Position numbers and translations under genes: made by a program
Assembly: GCF_003850345.1 (NCBI RefSeq)
Contig: NZ_CP027707.1
Coordinates: forward strand, 2,480,001-2,544,000
DNA length: 64,000 nucleotides
Reading direction: 5' to 3'
Source of the DNA: Pseudomonas chlororaphis subsp. piscium
Lineage (GTDB): Bacteria; Pseudomonadota; Gammaproteobacteria; Pseudomonadales; Pseudomonadaceae
Notes under the pieces: model-generated
The model's input: the letters and a program-made list of their open reading frames with translations, nothing else
What the model was told of the DNA's origin: nothing
Databases searched by the model: none
In this document: piece by piece, positions 1 through 8,990 of the stretch
Numbering within the stretch: position 1 is the stretch's first letter
Layout: each line of letters begins with the position of its first letter

Positions 1-231
1 CCCCTCCGTCGGCCGCTCGAAGCCCGCCAGCATGCGCAGCAGGGTGGACTTGCCGGAACCCGAGCCACCGAGCAGGGCGAAGATCTCGCCCTGGTGAATG
101 TCCAGGGACACATCGTCCACGGCCACGGTTTCATCGAACTTCTTGGTCACGCGGTCGACTCTCACCAGCACCTTCTGCGGTTGCGGGTGACCTTCCAGAG
201 CCTTTCTGTACGTGCTGGAGGCGTTTGCCAT
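1..231 (-). CDS. Polyamine ABC transporter ATP-binding protein, N-terminal part (cut by window edge)
   Basis: Only the first 77 codons lie in the window. They read as the start of a PotA/PotG/SpuF-type ATPase: a basic leader of about 20 residues, a conserved first strand ([20 protein letters not shown]), then a Walker A at about residues 57-64 (GGSGSGKST) followed by [14 protein letters not shown]. This subunit would sit on the cytoplasmic face of an importer and hydrolyse ATP to drive putrescine or spermidine uptake. Polyamine specificity is inferred from the neighbouring gamma-glutamylputrescine genes and the PotG-like start; the signature motif and Walker B are outside the window. It is transcribed in the same direction as puuD but 250 bases separate them with a hairpin between. 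Confidence 0.85.
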   Translation of the reverse strand, partial: MANASSTYRKALEGHPQPQKVLVRVDRVTKKFDETVAVDDVSLDIHQGEIFALLGGSGSGKSTLLRMLAGFERPTEG

Positions 232-293
232 GTGGAACTCCCAACAGATGTCAGTCGTCGGGCCAAAACGGCCCGGCTTAATAGATGGATGAC

Positions 294-313
294 AAACCCG
301 CGGTGGCGGGTTT
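294..313 (-). terminator. Hairpin between puuD and the ABC ATPase gene
   Basis: AAACCCGC and GCGGGTTT form a perfect 8-bp stem with a four-base loop. Read on the minus strand it ends the puuD transcript region and precedes the ATPase gene start at 231. The run of T after the stem is short, so it may be a weak terminator or an attenuator. Confidence 0.4.
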
Positions 314-481
314 ATTCGGCGCTGCCGTCCTGGCGGCCTGACGCTGGTTATTGTTTTTCAAAAGCAGGTTTTCGTATTGCTGGGTGTGGCTTGAACCGCC
401 CCACGGGCCAAGGCGGGCGCACAAGGGCGCACCGCCGCCGGCCGGGGGCGTGGCAGTCAATTTCGCGGGTGAAGCTTTTAG

Positions 482-1243
482 TCAGTGGCCGTTGCGCTGC
501 GCCGCCCGTTGCCGGCAGGCATCGCCGAAGGCCTGGAAGATCCGCAGGTAGACCGGGTTCGACAGCACCTGCCATTCCGGATGCCACTGCACGCCCAGGG
601 CAAAGGCCGGACTGTGTTCGACCGACACCGCCTCGATCAGGCCGTCCGGCGCCAGGGCCTCGGCGCGCAGGCCGGGGGCCAGGCGGTCGATGCCCTGGCT
701 GTGGATCGAGTTGACCTGGAATTCCTGGGGCAGATCCAGGGCCTGGAACACGCCGCCCGGTTGCACCCTGACGGCATGGGCGGGGGCGTATTGCACGGCC
801 AGGTCCGGGTGGTCGGCTTCACGGTGATCGAGGTAGCCCGGCAACTCATGCACCTTCTGGTGCAGGCTGCCGCCGAAGGCCACGTTCATCTCCTGGAAGC
901 CGCGGCAGATGCCCAGCACCGGCACGCCGGCGGCAATCGCCGCGCGCAGCAGGGGCAGGGTGGTGGCATCGCGCTGGGGATCGTGGGCGGTGCCCGGTTC
1001 GCTGGCCGGGCCCTGATAGTGGAAAGGCTCCACATTCGACGGCGAGCCGGTGAACAGCAGGCCGTCCAGGTTCTGCAGCAGAGCCTCGGTATCGATGAGG
1101 TCCGCCAGGGAAGGAATGATCAGGGGCAGGCCCTCGGCCGCGCTGCTGACAGCACGCAAGTACTTGTCGCCGCTGACGTGGTAGGGGTGCAGCCCGATCT
1201 CTTTGACGCACGCAGTAACGCCGATCAATGGCTTGAATGCCAT
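482..1243 (-). CDS. puuD: Gamma-glutamyl-gamma-aminobutyrate hydrolase (PuuD/SpuA)
   Basis: A 253-residue class-I glutamine-amidotransferase-like hydrolase that cleaves gamma-glutamyl-GABA to glutamate and GABA, the last step of the gamma-glutamylated putrescine route. The nucleophile is Cys113 in GICRGFQE and the catalytic His is in GVQWHPEW near the C-terminus. The start at 1243 is chosen over an upstream ATG at 1264 because GAGGTGAT lies at the right distance before MAFKPLIG. It is divergent from puuA-puuC-puuB across a 265-base intergenic region. Length and motifs match the PuuD/SpuA family well. Confidence 0.92.
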   Translation of the reverse strand: MAFKPLIGVTACVKEIGLHPYHVSGDKYLRAVSSAAEGLPLIIPSLADLIDTEALLQNLDGLLFTGSPSNVEPFHYQGPASEPGTAHDPQRDATTLPLLRAAIAAGVPVLGICRGFQEMNVAFGGSLHQKVHELPGYLDHREADHPDLAVQYAPAHAVRVQPGGVFQALDLPQEFQVNSIHSQGIDRLAPGLRAEALAPDGLIEAVSVEHSPAFALGVQWHPEWQVLSNPVYLRIFQAFGDACRQRAAQRNGH

Positions 1244-1508
1244 TTTTATCACCTCGAAATTCACGCTGGAACGAGTTTTTCGAGAGCTTATCCTCGTTGA
1301 TTTTAATTAACAACTTCCGTGTAAAAAATTCTAAACGTTTTTCGTCTGAAACCCGTGAGCGGCACGGGTTACGGGGTAAATAAAGATCTTGAGGCGCAAA
1401 ATAATTGACGATCGGCGGCCATTTCTGGCGCTTGACTTCACTTTTCCTTTCGGATTGACTGCTCCTACGAAACCGTTTTGAACATAATAATTAACACATA
1501 GGTGCATC
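1244..1508. promoter_or_regulatory. Divergent puuD / puuA control region
   Basis: This 265-base stretch between the two starts is clearly more AT-rich than its flanks, with runs such as TTAATTAACAA near 1300 and AACATAATAATTAACACA just before puuA. It must hold the promoters of both transcription units and is the natural target of PuuR. I could not place an exact PuuR operator or -35/-10 pair by eye. Confidence 0.5.
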
Positions 1509-2885
1509 ATGTCGGTCCCACTGCGTGCCGTTCAGCTCAACGAAGCCAACGCCTTCCTGAAGAACCATCCCGAGATCCTCTACGTCGACCTGCTGATTGC
1601 GGACATGAACGGCGTGGTGCGCGGCAAGCGCATCGAGCGTACCGCCCTGCACAAGGTGTACGAGAAGGGCATCAACCTGCCGGCCTCGCTGTTTGCCCTG
1701 GACATCAACGGCTCCACCGTGGAAAGCACCGGCCTGGGCCTGGACATCGGCGACGCCGACCGCATCTGCTACCCGATCCCCTGCACCCTGAGCGTCGAGC
1801 CCTGGCAGAAGCGCCCGACCGCGCAACTGCTGATGACCATGCACGAGATCGAAGGCCAACCGTTCTTCGCCGACCCGCGGGAAGTGCTGCGGCAAGTTGT
1901 CGCCAAGTTTGATGAATTGGGCCTGACCATCTGCGCGGCCTTCGAGCTGGAGTTCTACCTGATCGACCAGGACAACGTGAACGGTCGTCCGCAGTCGCCG
2001 CGCTCGCCGATTTCCGGCAAGCGTCCGCAGTCGACCCAGGTCTACCTGATCGACGACCTCGACGAATACGTCGACTGCCTGCAAGACATCCTCGAAGGCG
2101 CGAAAGAGCAGGGCATCCCCGCTGACGCCATCGTCAAGGAAAGCGCCCCGGCGCAGTTCGAGGTCAACCTGCACCACGTCTCCGACCCGATCAAGGCCTG
2201 CGACTACGCGGTGCTGCTCAAGCGCCTGGTGAAGAACATCGCCTACGACCATGAGATGGACACCACCTTCATGGCCAAGCCGTACCCGGGCCAGGCTGGT
2301 AACGGCCTGCACGTGCATATCTCGATTCTCGACAAGCAAGGCAACAACATCTTCGCCAGCGACGACCCGGAAACCAACGACACCCTGCGCCACGCCATCG
2401 GCGGCGTGCTGGAAACCCTGCCGGCGCAGATGGCCTTCCTCTGCCCGAACGTCAACTCCTACCGCCGTTTCGGCGCGCAGTTCTACGTGCCGAACTCGCC
2501 GAGCTGGGGCATCGACAACCGCACCGTGGCCGTGCGCGTGCCGACCGGTTCGGCGGATGCGGTGCGCATCGAACACCGCGTGGCCGGCGCCGACGCCAAC
2601 CCTTATTTGCTGATGGCTTCGGTACTGGCCGGTATTCACCATGGCCTGACCAACAAGATCGAGCCCGGCGCGCCGGTGGAAGGCAACTCCTACGAGCAGA
2701 ACGAACAGAGCCTGCCGAGCAACCTGCGCGACGCCCTGCGGGTGCTGGACGACAGCGAGGTGATGGCCAAGTACATCGACCCGATGTACATCGACGTGTT
2801 TGTCGCCTGTAAGGAAAGCGAGCTGGCCGAGTTCGAAAACTCGATCTCCGACCTCGAATACAACTGGTACCTGCACACGGTCTGA
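1509..2885 (+). CDS. puuA: Gamma-glutamylputrescine synthetase (glutamine synthetase family)
   Basis: A 458-residue member of the glutamine synthetase superfamily that ligates glutamate to putrescine or related polyamines with ATP, the first step of the pathway. Visible family features are the N-terminal beta-grasp segment (YVDLLIADMNGVVRGKR), the glutamate/metal segment GNGLHVHIS and the ATP/glutamate-binding stretch NSYRRFGAQFYVPNSPSWG. The length matches PuuA/SpuB, and the neighbours puuC, puuB, puuD and puuR fix the pathway. It begins the plus-strand operon; puuC follows after 33 bases. Pseudomonas genomes carry several paralogues (PauA/SpuB/SpuI), so the preferred amine is not certain. 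Confidence 0.93.
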   Translation: MSVPLRAVQLNEANAFLKNHPEILYVDLLIADMNGVVRGKRIERTALHKVYEKGINLPASLFALDINGSTVESTGLGLDIGDADRICYPIPCTLSVEPWQKRPTAQLLMTMHEIEGQPFFADPREVLRQVVAKFDELGLTICAAFELEFYLIDQDNVNGRPQSPRSPISGKRPQSTQVYLIDDLDEYVDCLQDILEGAKEQGIPADAIVKESAPAQFEVNLHHVSDPIKACDYAVLLKRLVKNIAYDHEMDTTFMAKPYPGQAGNGLHVHISILDKQGNNIFASDDPETNDTLRHAIGGVLETLPAQMAFLCPNVNSYRRFGAQFYVPNSPSWGIDNRTVAVRVPTGSADAVRIEHRVAGADANPYLLMASVLAGIHHGLTNKIEPGAPVEGNSYEQNEQSLPSNLRDALRVLDDSEVMAKYIDPMYIDVFVACKESELAEFENSISDLEYNWYLHTV

Positions 2886-2918
2886 CGGCCGTTCCTTTTC
2901 CTGCGTTGAGTATTTGCC

Positions 2919-4409
2919 ATGACTAAATCCCGCAGCGACTGGGAGCAGCGCTTCCAGTCCTTGACCCTCGAAGGTCGCGCCTTTATCGACGGCCAGTATT
3001 GCCACGCCGCCAGCGCGGCCACCTTCGAGTGCATCAGCCCGGTGGACGGGCGTTTCCTGGCCAACGTCGCCAGCACCGACGAGGCCGACGCCAACCGGGC
3101 GGTGCAGGTGGCGCGCCAGGCGTTCGAGTCCGGCGTCTGGTCGCGCAAGGCCCCGGCCGAGCGCAAGCGCGTGCTGATCCGCTTCGCCGATTTGATCCTC
3201 GAGCACCAGGAAGAACTGGCGCTCCTGGAAACCCTGGACATGGGCAAGCCCATCGGCGACTCCCTGAGCATCGACGTGCCGGCCACCGCCAACGCGATCC
3301 GCTGGAGCGCCGAGGCTGTCGACAAAATCTACGACGAAGTGGCGGCCACGCCTCACGACCAACTGGGCCTGGTGACTCGCGAGGCCTCGGGCGTGGTGGC
3401 GGCCATCGTGCCGTGGAACTTCCCGCTGATCATGGCCAGCTGGAAATTCGCCCCGGCCCTGGCGGCGGGCAACTCCTTCATCCTCAAACCATCGGAAAAG
3501 TCGCCGCTGACCGCGATCCGCATCGCCCAGCTGGCGCTGGACGCCGGCATCCCCAAAGGCGTGTTCAACGTGCTGCCGGGCTACGGTCACACCGTGGGCA
3601 AGGCCCTGGCCCTGCATATGGACGTGGACGTGCTGGCCTTTACCGGCTCCACCGCGGTGGGCAAGCAACTGCTGGTGTATTCCGGGCAGAGCAACATGAA
3701 GCGCGTATGGCTGGAGGCGGGCGGCAAGAGCCCCAACGTGGTGTTCGCCGACGCGCCGGACCTGCGCGCCGCAGCAGAAGCGGCGGCCAGCGCCATCGCC
3801 TTCAACCAGGGCGAAGTCTGCACCGCCGGCTCGCGCCTGCTGGTGGAGCGCTCGATCCGCGAGCAGTTCATTCCGCTGCTGGTGGACGCCATCAAGGCCT
3901 GGAAACCCGGACATGCCCTCGACCCGCAGACTCGGGTTGGCGCGCTGGTGGATCAGCGTCAGCTGGACAACGTGCTGCGTTACATCGACATCGGCAAGGA
4001 GCAGGGCGGCCAACTGCTGGCCGGCGGCGCGCGGACCCTGGAAAACACCGGCGGCCTGTATGTCGAACCGACCATTTTCGACGGCGTGACCAACGCCATG
4101 ACCATCGCCCGCGAAGAGATCTTCGGCCCGGTGCTGTCGGTGATCAGCTTCGACACCGAGGAAGAGGCGCTGACGATCGCCAACGACAGCATCTTCGGCC
4201 TCGCCGCCGGGGTCTGGACCAGCAACCTCAGCCGCGCCCACCGCTTCGCCCGTGGTCTGCGCGCCGGCAGCGTGTGGGTCAACCAGTACGACGGCGGCGA
4301 CATGACCGCGCCGTTCGGCGGCTTCAAACAGTCGGGCAATGGTCGCGACAAGTCGCTGCATGCCTTCGACAAGTACACCGAGCTGAAAGCGACCTGGATC
4401 AAGCTCTGA
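2919..4409 (+). CDS. puuC: Gamma-glutamyl-gamma-aminobutyraldehyde dehydrogenase
   Basis: A 496-residue NAD(P)-dependent aldehyde dehydrogenase that oxidises gamma-glutamyl-gamma-aminobutyraldehyde to gamma-glutamyl-GABA. The Rossmann segment carries IVPWNFPLIMASWKFAPAL, the general base is Glu266 in LEAGGKSP and the catalytic nucleophile is Cys301 in FNQGEVCTAG. The C-terminal oligomerisation region (GGFKQSGNGRDKS) is intact. It sits between puuA and puuB, so the substrate follows from context. In Pseudomonas the same enzyme type is also called KauB or PauC and may act on several aminoaldehydes. Confidence 0.92.
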   Translation: MTKSRSDWEQRFQSLTLEGRAFIDGQYCHAASAATFECISPVDGRFLANVASTDEADANRAVQVARQAFESGVWSRKAPAERKRVLIRFADLILEHQEELALLETLDMGKPIGDSLSIDVPATANAIRWSAEAVDKIYDEVAATPHDQLGLVTREASGVVAAIVPWNFPLIMASWKFAPALAAGNSFILKPSEKSPLTAIRIAQLALDAGIPKGVFNVLPGYGHTVGKALALHMDVDVLAFTGSTAVGKQLLVYSGQSNMKRVWLEAGGKSPNVVFADAPDLRAAAEAAASAIAFNQGEVCTAGSRLLVERSIREQFIPLLVDAIKAWKPGHALDPQTRVGALVDQRQLDNVLRYIDIGKEQGGQLLAGGARTLENTGGLYVEPTIFDGVTNAMTIAREEIFGPVLSVISFDTEEEALTIANDSIFGLAAGVWTSNLSRAHRFARGLRAGSVWVNQYDGGDMTAPFGGFKQSGNGRDKSLHAFDKYTELKATWIKL

Positions 4410-4464
4410 CTCTTATAACAACGGCGGGGCGGGCTTCGACCCGCACCCGCTGGGGAATTCGATA

Positions 4465-5745
4465 ATGCAAACCTACGTAAACAGCTACTACGCCGCGACC
4501 CGCAACCAGACCACCGACTTTCCGGTGCTTGAGGAGCTGGTGGAATGCGACGTCTGTGTGATCGGCGCCGGTTACACCGGCCTGTCCTCGGCGCTGTTCC
4601 TCGCCGAGGCGGGCTACAGCGTCACCGTGCTCGAAGCGGCCAAGGTCGGCTTCGGCGCCAGCGGGCGCAACGGCGGGCAACTGGTCAACTCCTACAGCCG
4701 CGACGTCGACGTGATCGAGTCGCGCTACGGCGAGAAAAGCGCCGAAGTGCTGGGCAGCATGATCTTCGAAGGCGCCGACATCATTCGCCAGCGCATCCAG
4801 CACTACGACATCCAGTGCGACTACCGGCCGGGTGGCATCTTCGCCGCCATGAACAAGAAGCAGCTCAAGGGCCTGGCCGAACAGAAGGCCAGCTGGGAGC
4901 GCTACGGCAACAAGAACCTGAAGCTGCTGGACCAGGCGCAGATCGCCCAGGAAGTCGGCTCCGACGCCTACGTCGGCGGCCTGCTGGACATGCAGGGCGG
5001 GCACATCCACCCGCTGAACCTGGCCCTGGGCGAAGCCAGCGCCATCATCGGCCTGGGCGGCAAGATCTTCGAACAGTCGGCGGCGGTGGAAATCACCTAC
5101 GGCGAACCGAACATCGTGCGCACCGCCAAGGGCGTGGTCCGCGCCAAGTACCTGCTGATCGCCGGCAACGCCTACCTGCAGCAGGACCTCGACCCACGGG
5201 TGACCCGCAAGAGCATGCCGTGCGGCTCGCAGATCGTGGTCACCGAACCGCTGTCGGAGAAAATGGCCCGCAGCCTGATCCGCAACAACTACTGCGTCGA
5301 AGACTGCAACTACCTGCTGGACTACTACCGCCTCACCGCCGACAACCGCCTGCTGTACGGCGGCGGTGTGGTCTACGGCGCCCGTGAGCCGAACGACATC
5401 GAGCAACTGATCCGGCCGAAGATCCTCAAGACCTTCCCCCAGCTCAAGGACGTGAAGATCGACTACCGCTGGACCGGCAACTTCCTGCTGACCATGTCGC
5501 GCATGCCGCAATTCGGCCGCATCGAAAAGAACGCCTACTACATGCAGGGCTACAGCGGCCATGGCGTCACCTGCTCGCACCTGGCCGGCAAACTGATCGC
5601 CGAAATGATCCGCGGCGACGCCGAACGCTTCGACGCCTTCGCCTCGCTACCGCACATGCCGATGTTCGGCGGCCGCACCTTCCAGGCCCCGCTGACCGCC
5701 ATGGGCGCGGCGTACTACGCGCTACGCGACCGCTTCGGTATCTGA
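4465..5745 (+). CDS. puuB: Gamma-glutamylputrescine oxidase (FAD-dependent)
   Basis: A 426-residue DAO-family flavoprotein. The N-terminal dinucleotide-binding motif is VIGAGYTGLSSALFLAEAG at about residues 32-50, followed by the family motif FGASGRNGGQLV. It oxidises gamma-glutamylputrescine to the aldehyde taken up by PuuC, releasing ammonia and hydrogen peroxide. It is the last gene of the puuA-puuC-puuB unit, 55 bases after puuC, and is followed by a strong terminator at 5768. Confidence 0.92.
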   Translation: MQTYVNSYYAATRNQTTDFPVLEELVECDVCVIGAGYTGLSSALFLAEAGYSVTVLEAAKVGFGASGRNGGQLVNSYSRDVDVIESRYGEKSAEVLGSMIFEGADIIRQRIQHYDIQCDYRPGGIFAAMNKKQLKGLAEQKASWERYGNKNLKLLDQAQIAQEVGSDAYVGGLLDMQGGHIHPLNLALGEASAIIGLGGKIFEQSAAVEITYGEPNIVRTAKGVVRAKYLLIAGNAYLQQDLDPRVTRKSMPCGSQIVVTEPLSEKMARSLIRNNYCVEDCNYLLDYYRLTADNRLLYGGGVVYGAREPNDIEQLIRPKILKTFPQLKDVKIDYRWTGNFLLTMSRMPQFGRIEKNAYYMQGYSGHGVTCSHLAGKLIAEMIRGDAERFDAFASLPHMPMFGGRTFQAPLTAMGAAYYALRDRFGI

Positions 5746-5767
5746 TCCCGATACGCTTCCTGCGTTT

Positions 5768-5791
5768 GCCCGCGCTTGCGCGGGCTTTTTT
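5768..5791 (+). terminator. Rho-independent terminator after puuB
   Basis: GCCCGCG and CGCGGGC form a 7-bp stem with loop CTTG, followed by TTTTTT. It lies 22 bases after the puuB stop and ends the puuA-puuC-puuB transcript. Confidence 0.9.
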
Positions 5792-5823
5792 CGGCCCCGA
5801 AACCCGCCTCCGAACCCGCAAAC

Positions 5824-5951
5824 CTGTAGCCGCTGCCGCAGGCTGCGATAAGGGCCGCAGGCCCTCTCGAGGCCAGAAAGAACACCGCCGGTTTTCAACG
5901 CCTGGCACACCCTGCGGCAAGGCCAATCACCACCGTCGGCCACCGCTACAG
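5824..5951. repeat. REP-like intergenic repeat element
   Basis: The block begins with CTGTAGC and ends with the exact inverse GCTACAG. Its left arm GTAGCCGCTGCCGCAGGCTG, followed by GGGCCGCAGGCCC, is a pattern I recognise from dispersed extragenic palindromes of fluorescent pseudomonads. Only this copy was noticed in the window. Confidence 0.55.
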
Positions 5952-6011
5952 CTCCACCCACAAACGTGATTTAATAGCCGCCTTTCAGGTTCCGGGGCCA
6001 CTGGATCGGCG

Positions 6012-6037
6012 AACTTCGCAACTAAACTTCGCAACTA
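6012..6037 (+). repeat. Exact tandem 13-bp repeat upstream of puuR
   Basis: AACTTCGCAACTA occurs twice head to tail, ending about 60 bases before the puuR start. It may be a replication-slippage duplication or a paired operator in the puuR promoter; sequence alone does not decide. Confidence 0.5.
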
Positions 6038-6098
6038 AAAGTCACCGGCCGCACTCCAACTTGCAACACCCCCCACGTACACCTCACACAAGGCTGCT

Positions 6099-6647
6099 AT
6101 GGACACGGGCACTCGACTCAAACTCGTTCGCGAAAGCTACAAACTGTCCCAGCGCGAGCTGGCCCGGCGCAGCGGCGTGACCAACGCCACCATCTCCCTG
6201 ATCGAACAGAACCGCGTCAGCCCCTCGGTCAGCTCCCTGAAAAAACTCCTCGAAGGCATCCCCATGTCCTTGGCGGACTTCTTCACCTTCGACCAACCCC
6301 CGCGCGAACACCAATACGTCTTCCGCGCCAACGAACAACCCGACCTCGGCCGCGACGGCGCCCGCCTGCTGCTGATCGGCGCCGCCCTGCCAACCCGCCA
6401 GATGCGCTTTTTGCGCGAACAATACGCCCCCGGCGCCAGCTCCGGCGACGAGCCGATCGTGCATGCGGAAGGGGAGGAGTGCGGCCTCGTCACCCGTGGC
6501 ACCGTGGAGTTGACGGTGGACGGGCAGGTGAGCGTGTTGAACCCGGGGGATGGGTATTATTTTCCGACGACCTTGCCGCATAAGTTTCGCAATATTGGGC
6601 AGGATGAGGCGGAGATTATTAGTGCGAACACGCCGGCGAACTTCTGA
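6099..6647 (+). CDS. puuR: PuuR-type transcriptional regulator (HTH-XRE plus cupin)
   Basis: A 182-residue two-domain regulator. Residues about 7-60 form an XRE helix-turn-helix (LSQRELARRSGVTNATISLI), and residues about 105-178 form a small-molecule-binding cupin (GLVTRGTVELTVDGQVSVLNPGDGYYF). PuuR represses the putrescine-utilisation genes and is relieved by putrescine. Size, domain order and position directly after puuA-puuC-puuB support the assignment. It has its own promoter region, since the puuB terminator and a REP-like element precede it. Confidence 0.88.
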   Translation: MDTGTRLKLVRESYKLSQRELARRSGVTNATISLIEQNRVSPSVSSLKKLLEGIPMSLADFFTFDQPPREHQYVFRANEQPDLGRDGARLLLIGAALPTRQMRFLREQYAPGASSGDEPIVHAEGEECGLVTRGTVELTVDGQVSVLNPGDGYYFPTTLPHKFRNIGQDEAEIISANTPANF

Positions 6648-7098
6648 GTTGGGCAACTCCTGAAACGCTTTCTTGTCATGAGCGGCTATTGATCGCCGCT
6701 TATCACTGCTGTGATTTTACGGGGCGCTTTTGAGCGATCTCTCGGTTTTTGAATACTGGCGAGTAATGTAGATATCTGCTTGGTTGAGGAGCGTCTGCTA
6801 TCGGCCAGAAGCTGACATTGAGTTGCCTATGGATTGTCACCAACCCACCAATGGGGACACCTCAACAGGGCGGGTTCACCACGACCAAATAAACAATCTA
6901 CACAAATCAAGCTTTTGCTCCTGCCCTTGAGGTGAGGTGCAGACACTTGTGGCTATTCCACCGGAGAATTACAACTTTAACTCTAAGATGATTGCCACAT
7001 AAGAGTTGATCTCGAAACCATAGCTGATAGGTAGGTTCCGTGCGATCATTCACGTTTATGGCACTGCACAAAGCATTAGCTGCAAGGAAGACTAGTTG
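6648..7098. other. Gene-free stretch, 451 bases
   Basis: No coding potential is convincing here. Base composition shifts from the GC-rich puu region to a much more AT-rich stretch from about 6660 on, marking the left edge of an accessory region. I saw no tRNA gene, integrase or obvious attachment-site repeat. Confidence 0.5.
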
Positions 7099-7545
7099 AT
7101 GGAATTACCCGATACGGAACCAAGTCTCGAAAGCACCTCAGAAGATAACACATACTCTGGTACTGCAACTTTCTTGTATTCTTCGAAGATTACTGGAAAC
7201 GTGAATCTCGAAGGAATGTGCGAAATCCTTGCTGAATCTGATGCTTTTAGTTTCGCGTTAACCAGCAGTGGGAAAATCTATTTCACAGAAGACAATAGAC
7301 TTCGATCACAACAATTAAGCATTGAGCCAACAATAACCGAACAAGGTATGACTGTATCTGGACATAACGATTTTCTCAAAGCAACCCCGGAGACTCTAAT
7401 GCCTATGCTTTATCTTTGGCTTTTGATTTACTCTTGTCTGACAAACGCTTGTTCAATTCTGCGTATGGATTCCCTACAGAAAGCGCTAGAATATTCATGC
7501 GCCCGATTGCCATCAGATGCGAAGATGACGAAGCTCATGAGCTAG
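7099..7545 (+). CDS. Hypothetical protein; probable N-terminal part of a frameshifted gene
   Basis: An ORF of 148 residues starting at ATG 7099. The first hundred or so residues look like real protein (NLEGMCEILAESDAFSFALT), then the sequence turns into an unlikely run after about 7400, where the minus-one frame instead reads as good coding sequence (NAYALSLAFDLLLSDKRL) continuous with the next ORF. I therefore read this as the 5' part of one gene of about 560 codons with a one-base deletion or similar shift between about 7377 and 7416. No known domain is recognised. Base composition is markedly poorer in GC than the surrounding chromosome, suggesting acquisition. Confidence 0.55.
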   Translation: MELPDTEPSLESTSEDNTYSGTATFLYSSKITGNVNLEGMCEILAESDAFSFALTSSGKIYFTEDNRLRSQQLSIEPTITEQGMTVSGHNDFLKATPETLMPMLYLWLLIYSCLTNACSILRMDSLQKALEYSCARLPSDAKMTKLMS

Positions 7546-8786
7546 TCATTCCTTACATTAGAGTTTACACGGGCGGCATAATCAGTATTTCGTTGCCAAC
7601 CATTGCTGGCTTTGAGGAGTCTACGACTCAAAAAGTAGTGCGCAGCGAAGTAAATAAATCACGACGCAACCTTGCATCAGTATTGTGTGAAAGAGAATTA
7701 CACTTAGCATGCACCGAAGGTCAGATAGCCCAGATGTCTCGGAGGAAAAGAATTGTTCAGCGAGAAGCATTTGAAATCATCATGGTGGCAGCGCTGAACA
7801 CTCCGGGAGAAATGGAATTCGTAGATGAGCGTCTAACTGTCTACGAACTTGTACACACCGATCAACTTACCCTCACGGACATAGCGCGAAATTTATTATC
7901 GGTGGTCGCTCGCACCATTGCGGCAGGTGCCGTTCAAACCCGCATCAGATGGTATGGTAGCCAGTACAAAGACGACTCCATAGGACAACACTGGCGTGGC
8001 AAACCGATACTTTATATCAGCTCCCATACCAATCAAAAATGGAGTTCATCCGAAAACTGGTCAACCCATAAAAAGCTAGTCAACAGCGTAATGGCTCGAA
8101 CGTTTCTGTCGGACAATATAAAACATACCGACTTAGGCCATAAGGACATGAGGAACTTTGACGACTACAACAACTTTTACTCCGAGCCTGTATCATTGAT
8201 GCTAGCGTCCTCGCAGCTAGAAGCTTTTGTCAAGCAGCACGACTCTTACACTTTCAACAACTTAATCTCAGACATCCAAGTGCTCAATGAAGCATCGCAC
8301 TTTATACAAACATACTACTCCTACGCTTCCCTAGGACTAGACAAATGCAAGACAGCAATAGACGTTGCTCGCCTCGAACTCGACATACTGGGATTTGAGG
8401 AGACTCTCCTGTCTGCACATAAATATGGAGAAATCGCCAAATACATCGAGGAAGTACAGAAAGGTGACCACCTAACTACTATCTACAAGCTGCTGCACAA
8501 GAAGATTGAAACTGTTCGCAAAGCCTTAGAGCTAGACGACAAGATCAAATCAGAATCTTACGCGCGCCGAATCACAATAATATTCGGAATTATTGCTTCT
8601 GCCACGTTATCCCCAGAGCTAATGCAACCAATCGCAAAACACCTTGATGTGGCGCCCGAAAACGGCGATCTTGCAAAACTATACGGTATAGGTGCTTCAG
8701 TAATTGTTGTGGCGGGTTTACTAACTCTCAGTCATTACACTTTCAAACTGAAAGACTGGATTATCAAAACTCTGAACAGGCGTTAA
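7416..8786 (+). CDS. Uncharacterised membrane-anchored protein (main part of a probable frameshifted gene)
   Basis: An open frame of about 456 codons; the nominal start is a TTG at 7416, but the frame is open back to 7368, so translation most likely enters from the ORF at 7099 in an intact allele. The body is soluble-looking, with a long charged helical region at about residues 330-385. Two hydrophobic segments follow near the C-terminus (ITIIFGIIASATLS and YGIGASVIVVAGLLTLSHY) and a short basic tail ends the protein. This soluble-domain-then-two-helices layout is common in membrane-associated effectors of defence systems, but no family is recognised and no function is claimed. AT-rich codon use points to horizontal transfer. 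Confidence 0.6.
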   Translation: MAFDLLLSDKRLFNSAYGFPTESARIFMRPIAIRCEDDEAHELVIPYIRVYTGGIISISLPTIAGFEESTTQKVVRSEVNKSRRNLASVLCERELHLACTEGQIAQMSRRKRIVQREAFEIIMVAALNTPGEMEFVDERLTVYELVHTDQLTLTDIARNLLSVVARTIAAGAVQTRIRWYGSQYKDDSIGQHWRGKPILYISSHTNQKWSSSENWSTHKKLVNSVMARTFLSDNIKHTDLGHKDMRNFDDYNNFYSEPVSLMLASSQLEAFVKQHDSYTFNNLISDIQVLNEASHFIQTYYSYASLGLDKCKTAIDVARLELDILGFEETLLSAHKYGEIAKYIEEVQKGDHLTTIYKLLHKKIETVRKALELDDKIKSESYARRITIIFGIIASATLSPELMQPIAKHLDVAPENGDLAKLYGIGASVIVVAGLLTLSHYTFKLKDWIIKTLNRR

Positions 8787-8990
8787 TTTTTCAGAAAATC
8801 CCCCCCGTTTTTTTCAGAAGTTGCACAGGCTGGGGACGGTCTGTGGTCGGTGCTGGAAATATAAGCTGTAGCCCGCCCACACCTATGGACTGTCATCCTG
8901 CATACGTGGTTGCTGTAGGCGTGAGCGAGTGGGGGATTGTAATAGAAGCAAGATTTTGAGAGTGATTACCGGGTCGTCAAGCGGGACAGC

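Noticed and set aside
1377..1500. PuuR operator resembling the E. coli consensus
   Set aside because: AAAATAATTGAC and TGAACATAATAATTA are suggestive but neither matches the known 15-base consensus well enough.
1491..4361. Very long open frame on the strand opposite puuA-puuC
   Set aside because: It is the usual antisense artefact of high-GC coding DNA; its product is rich in Gly, Arg, His and Val with no domain.
7360..7420. Programmed -1 ribosomal frameshift in the unknown membrane-protein gene
   Set aside because: No X-XXY-YYZ heptamer or following pseudoknot is visible; mutation or error is simpler.
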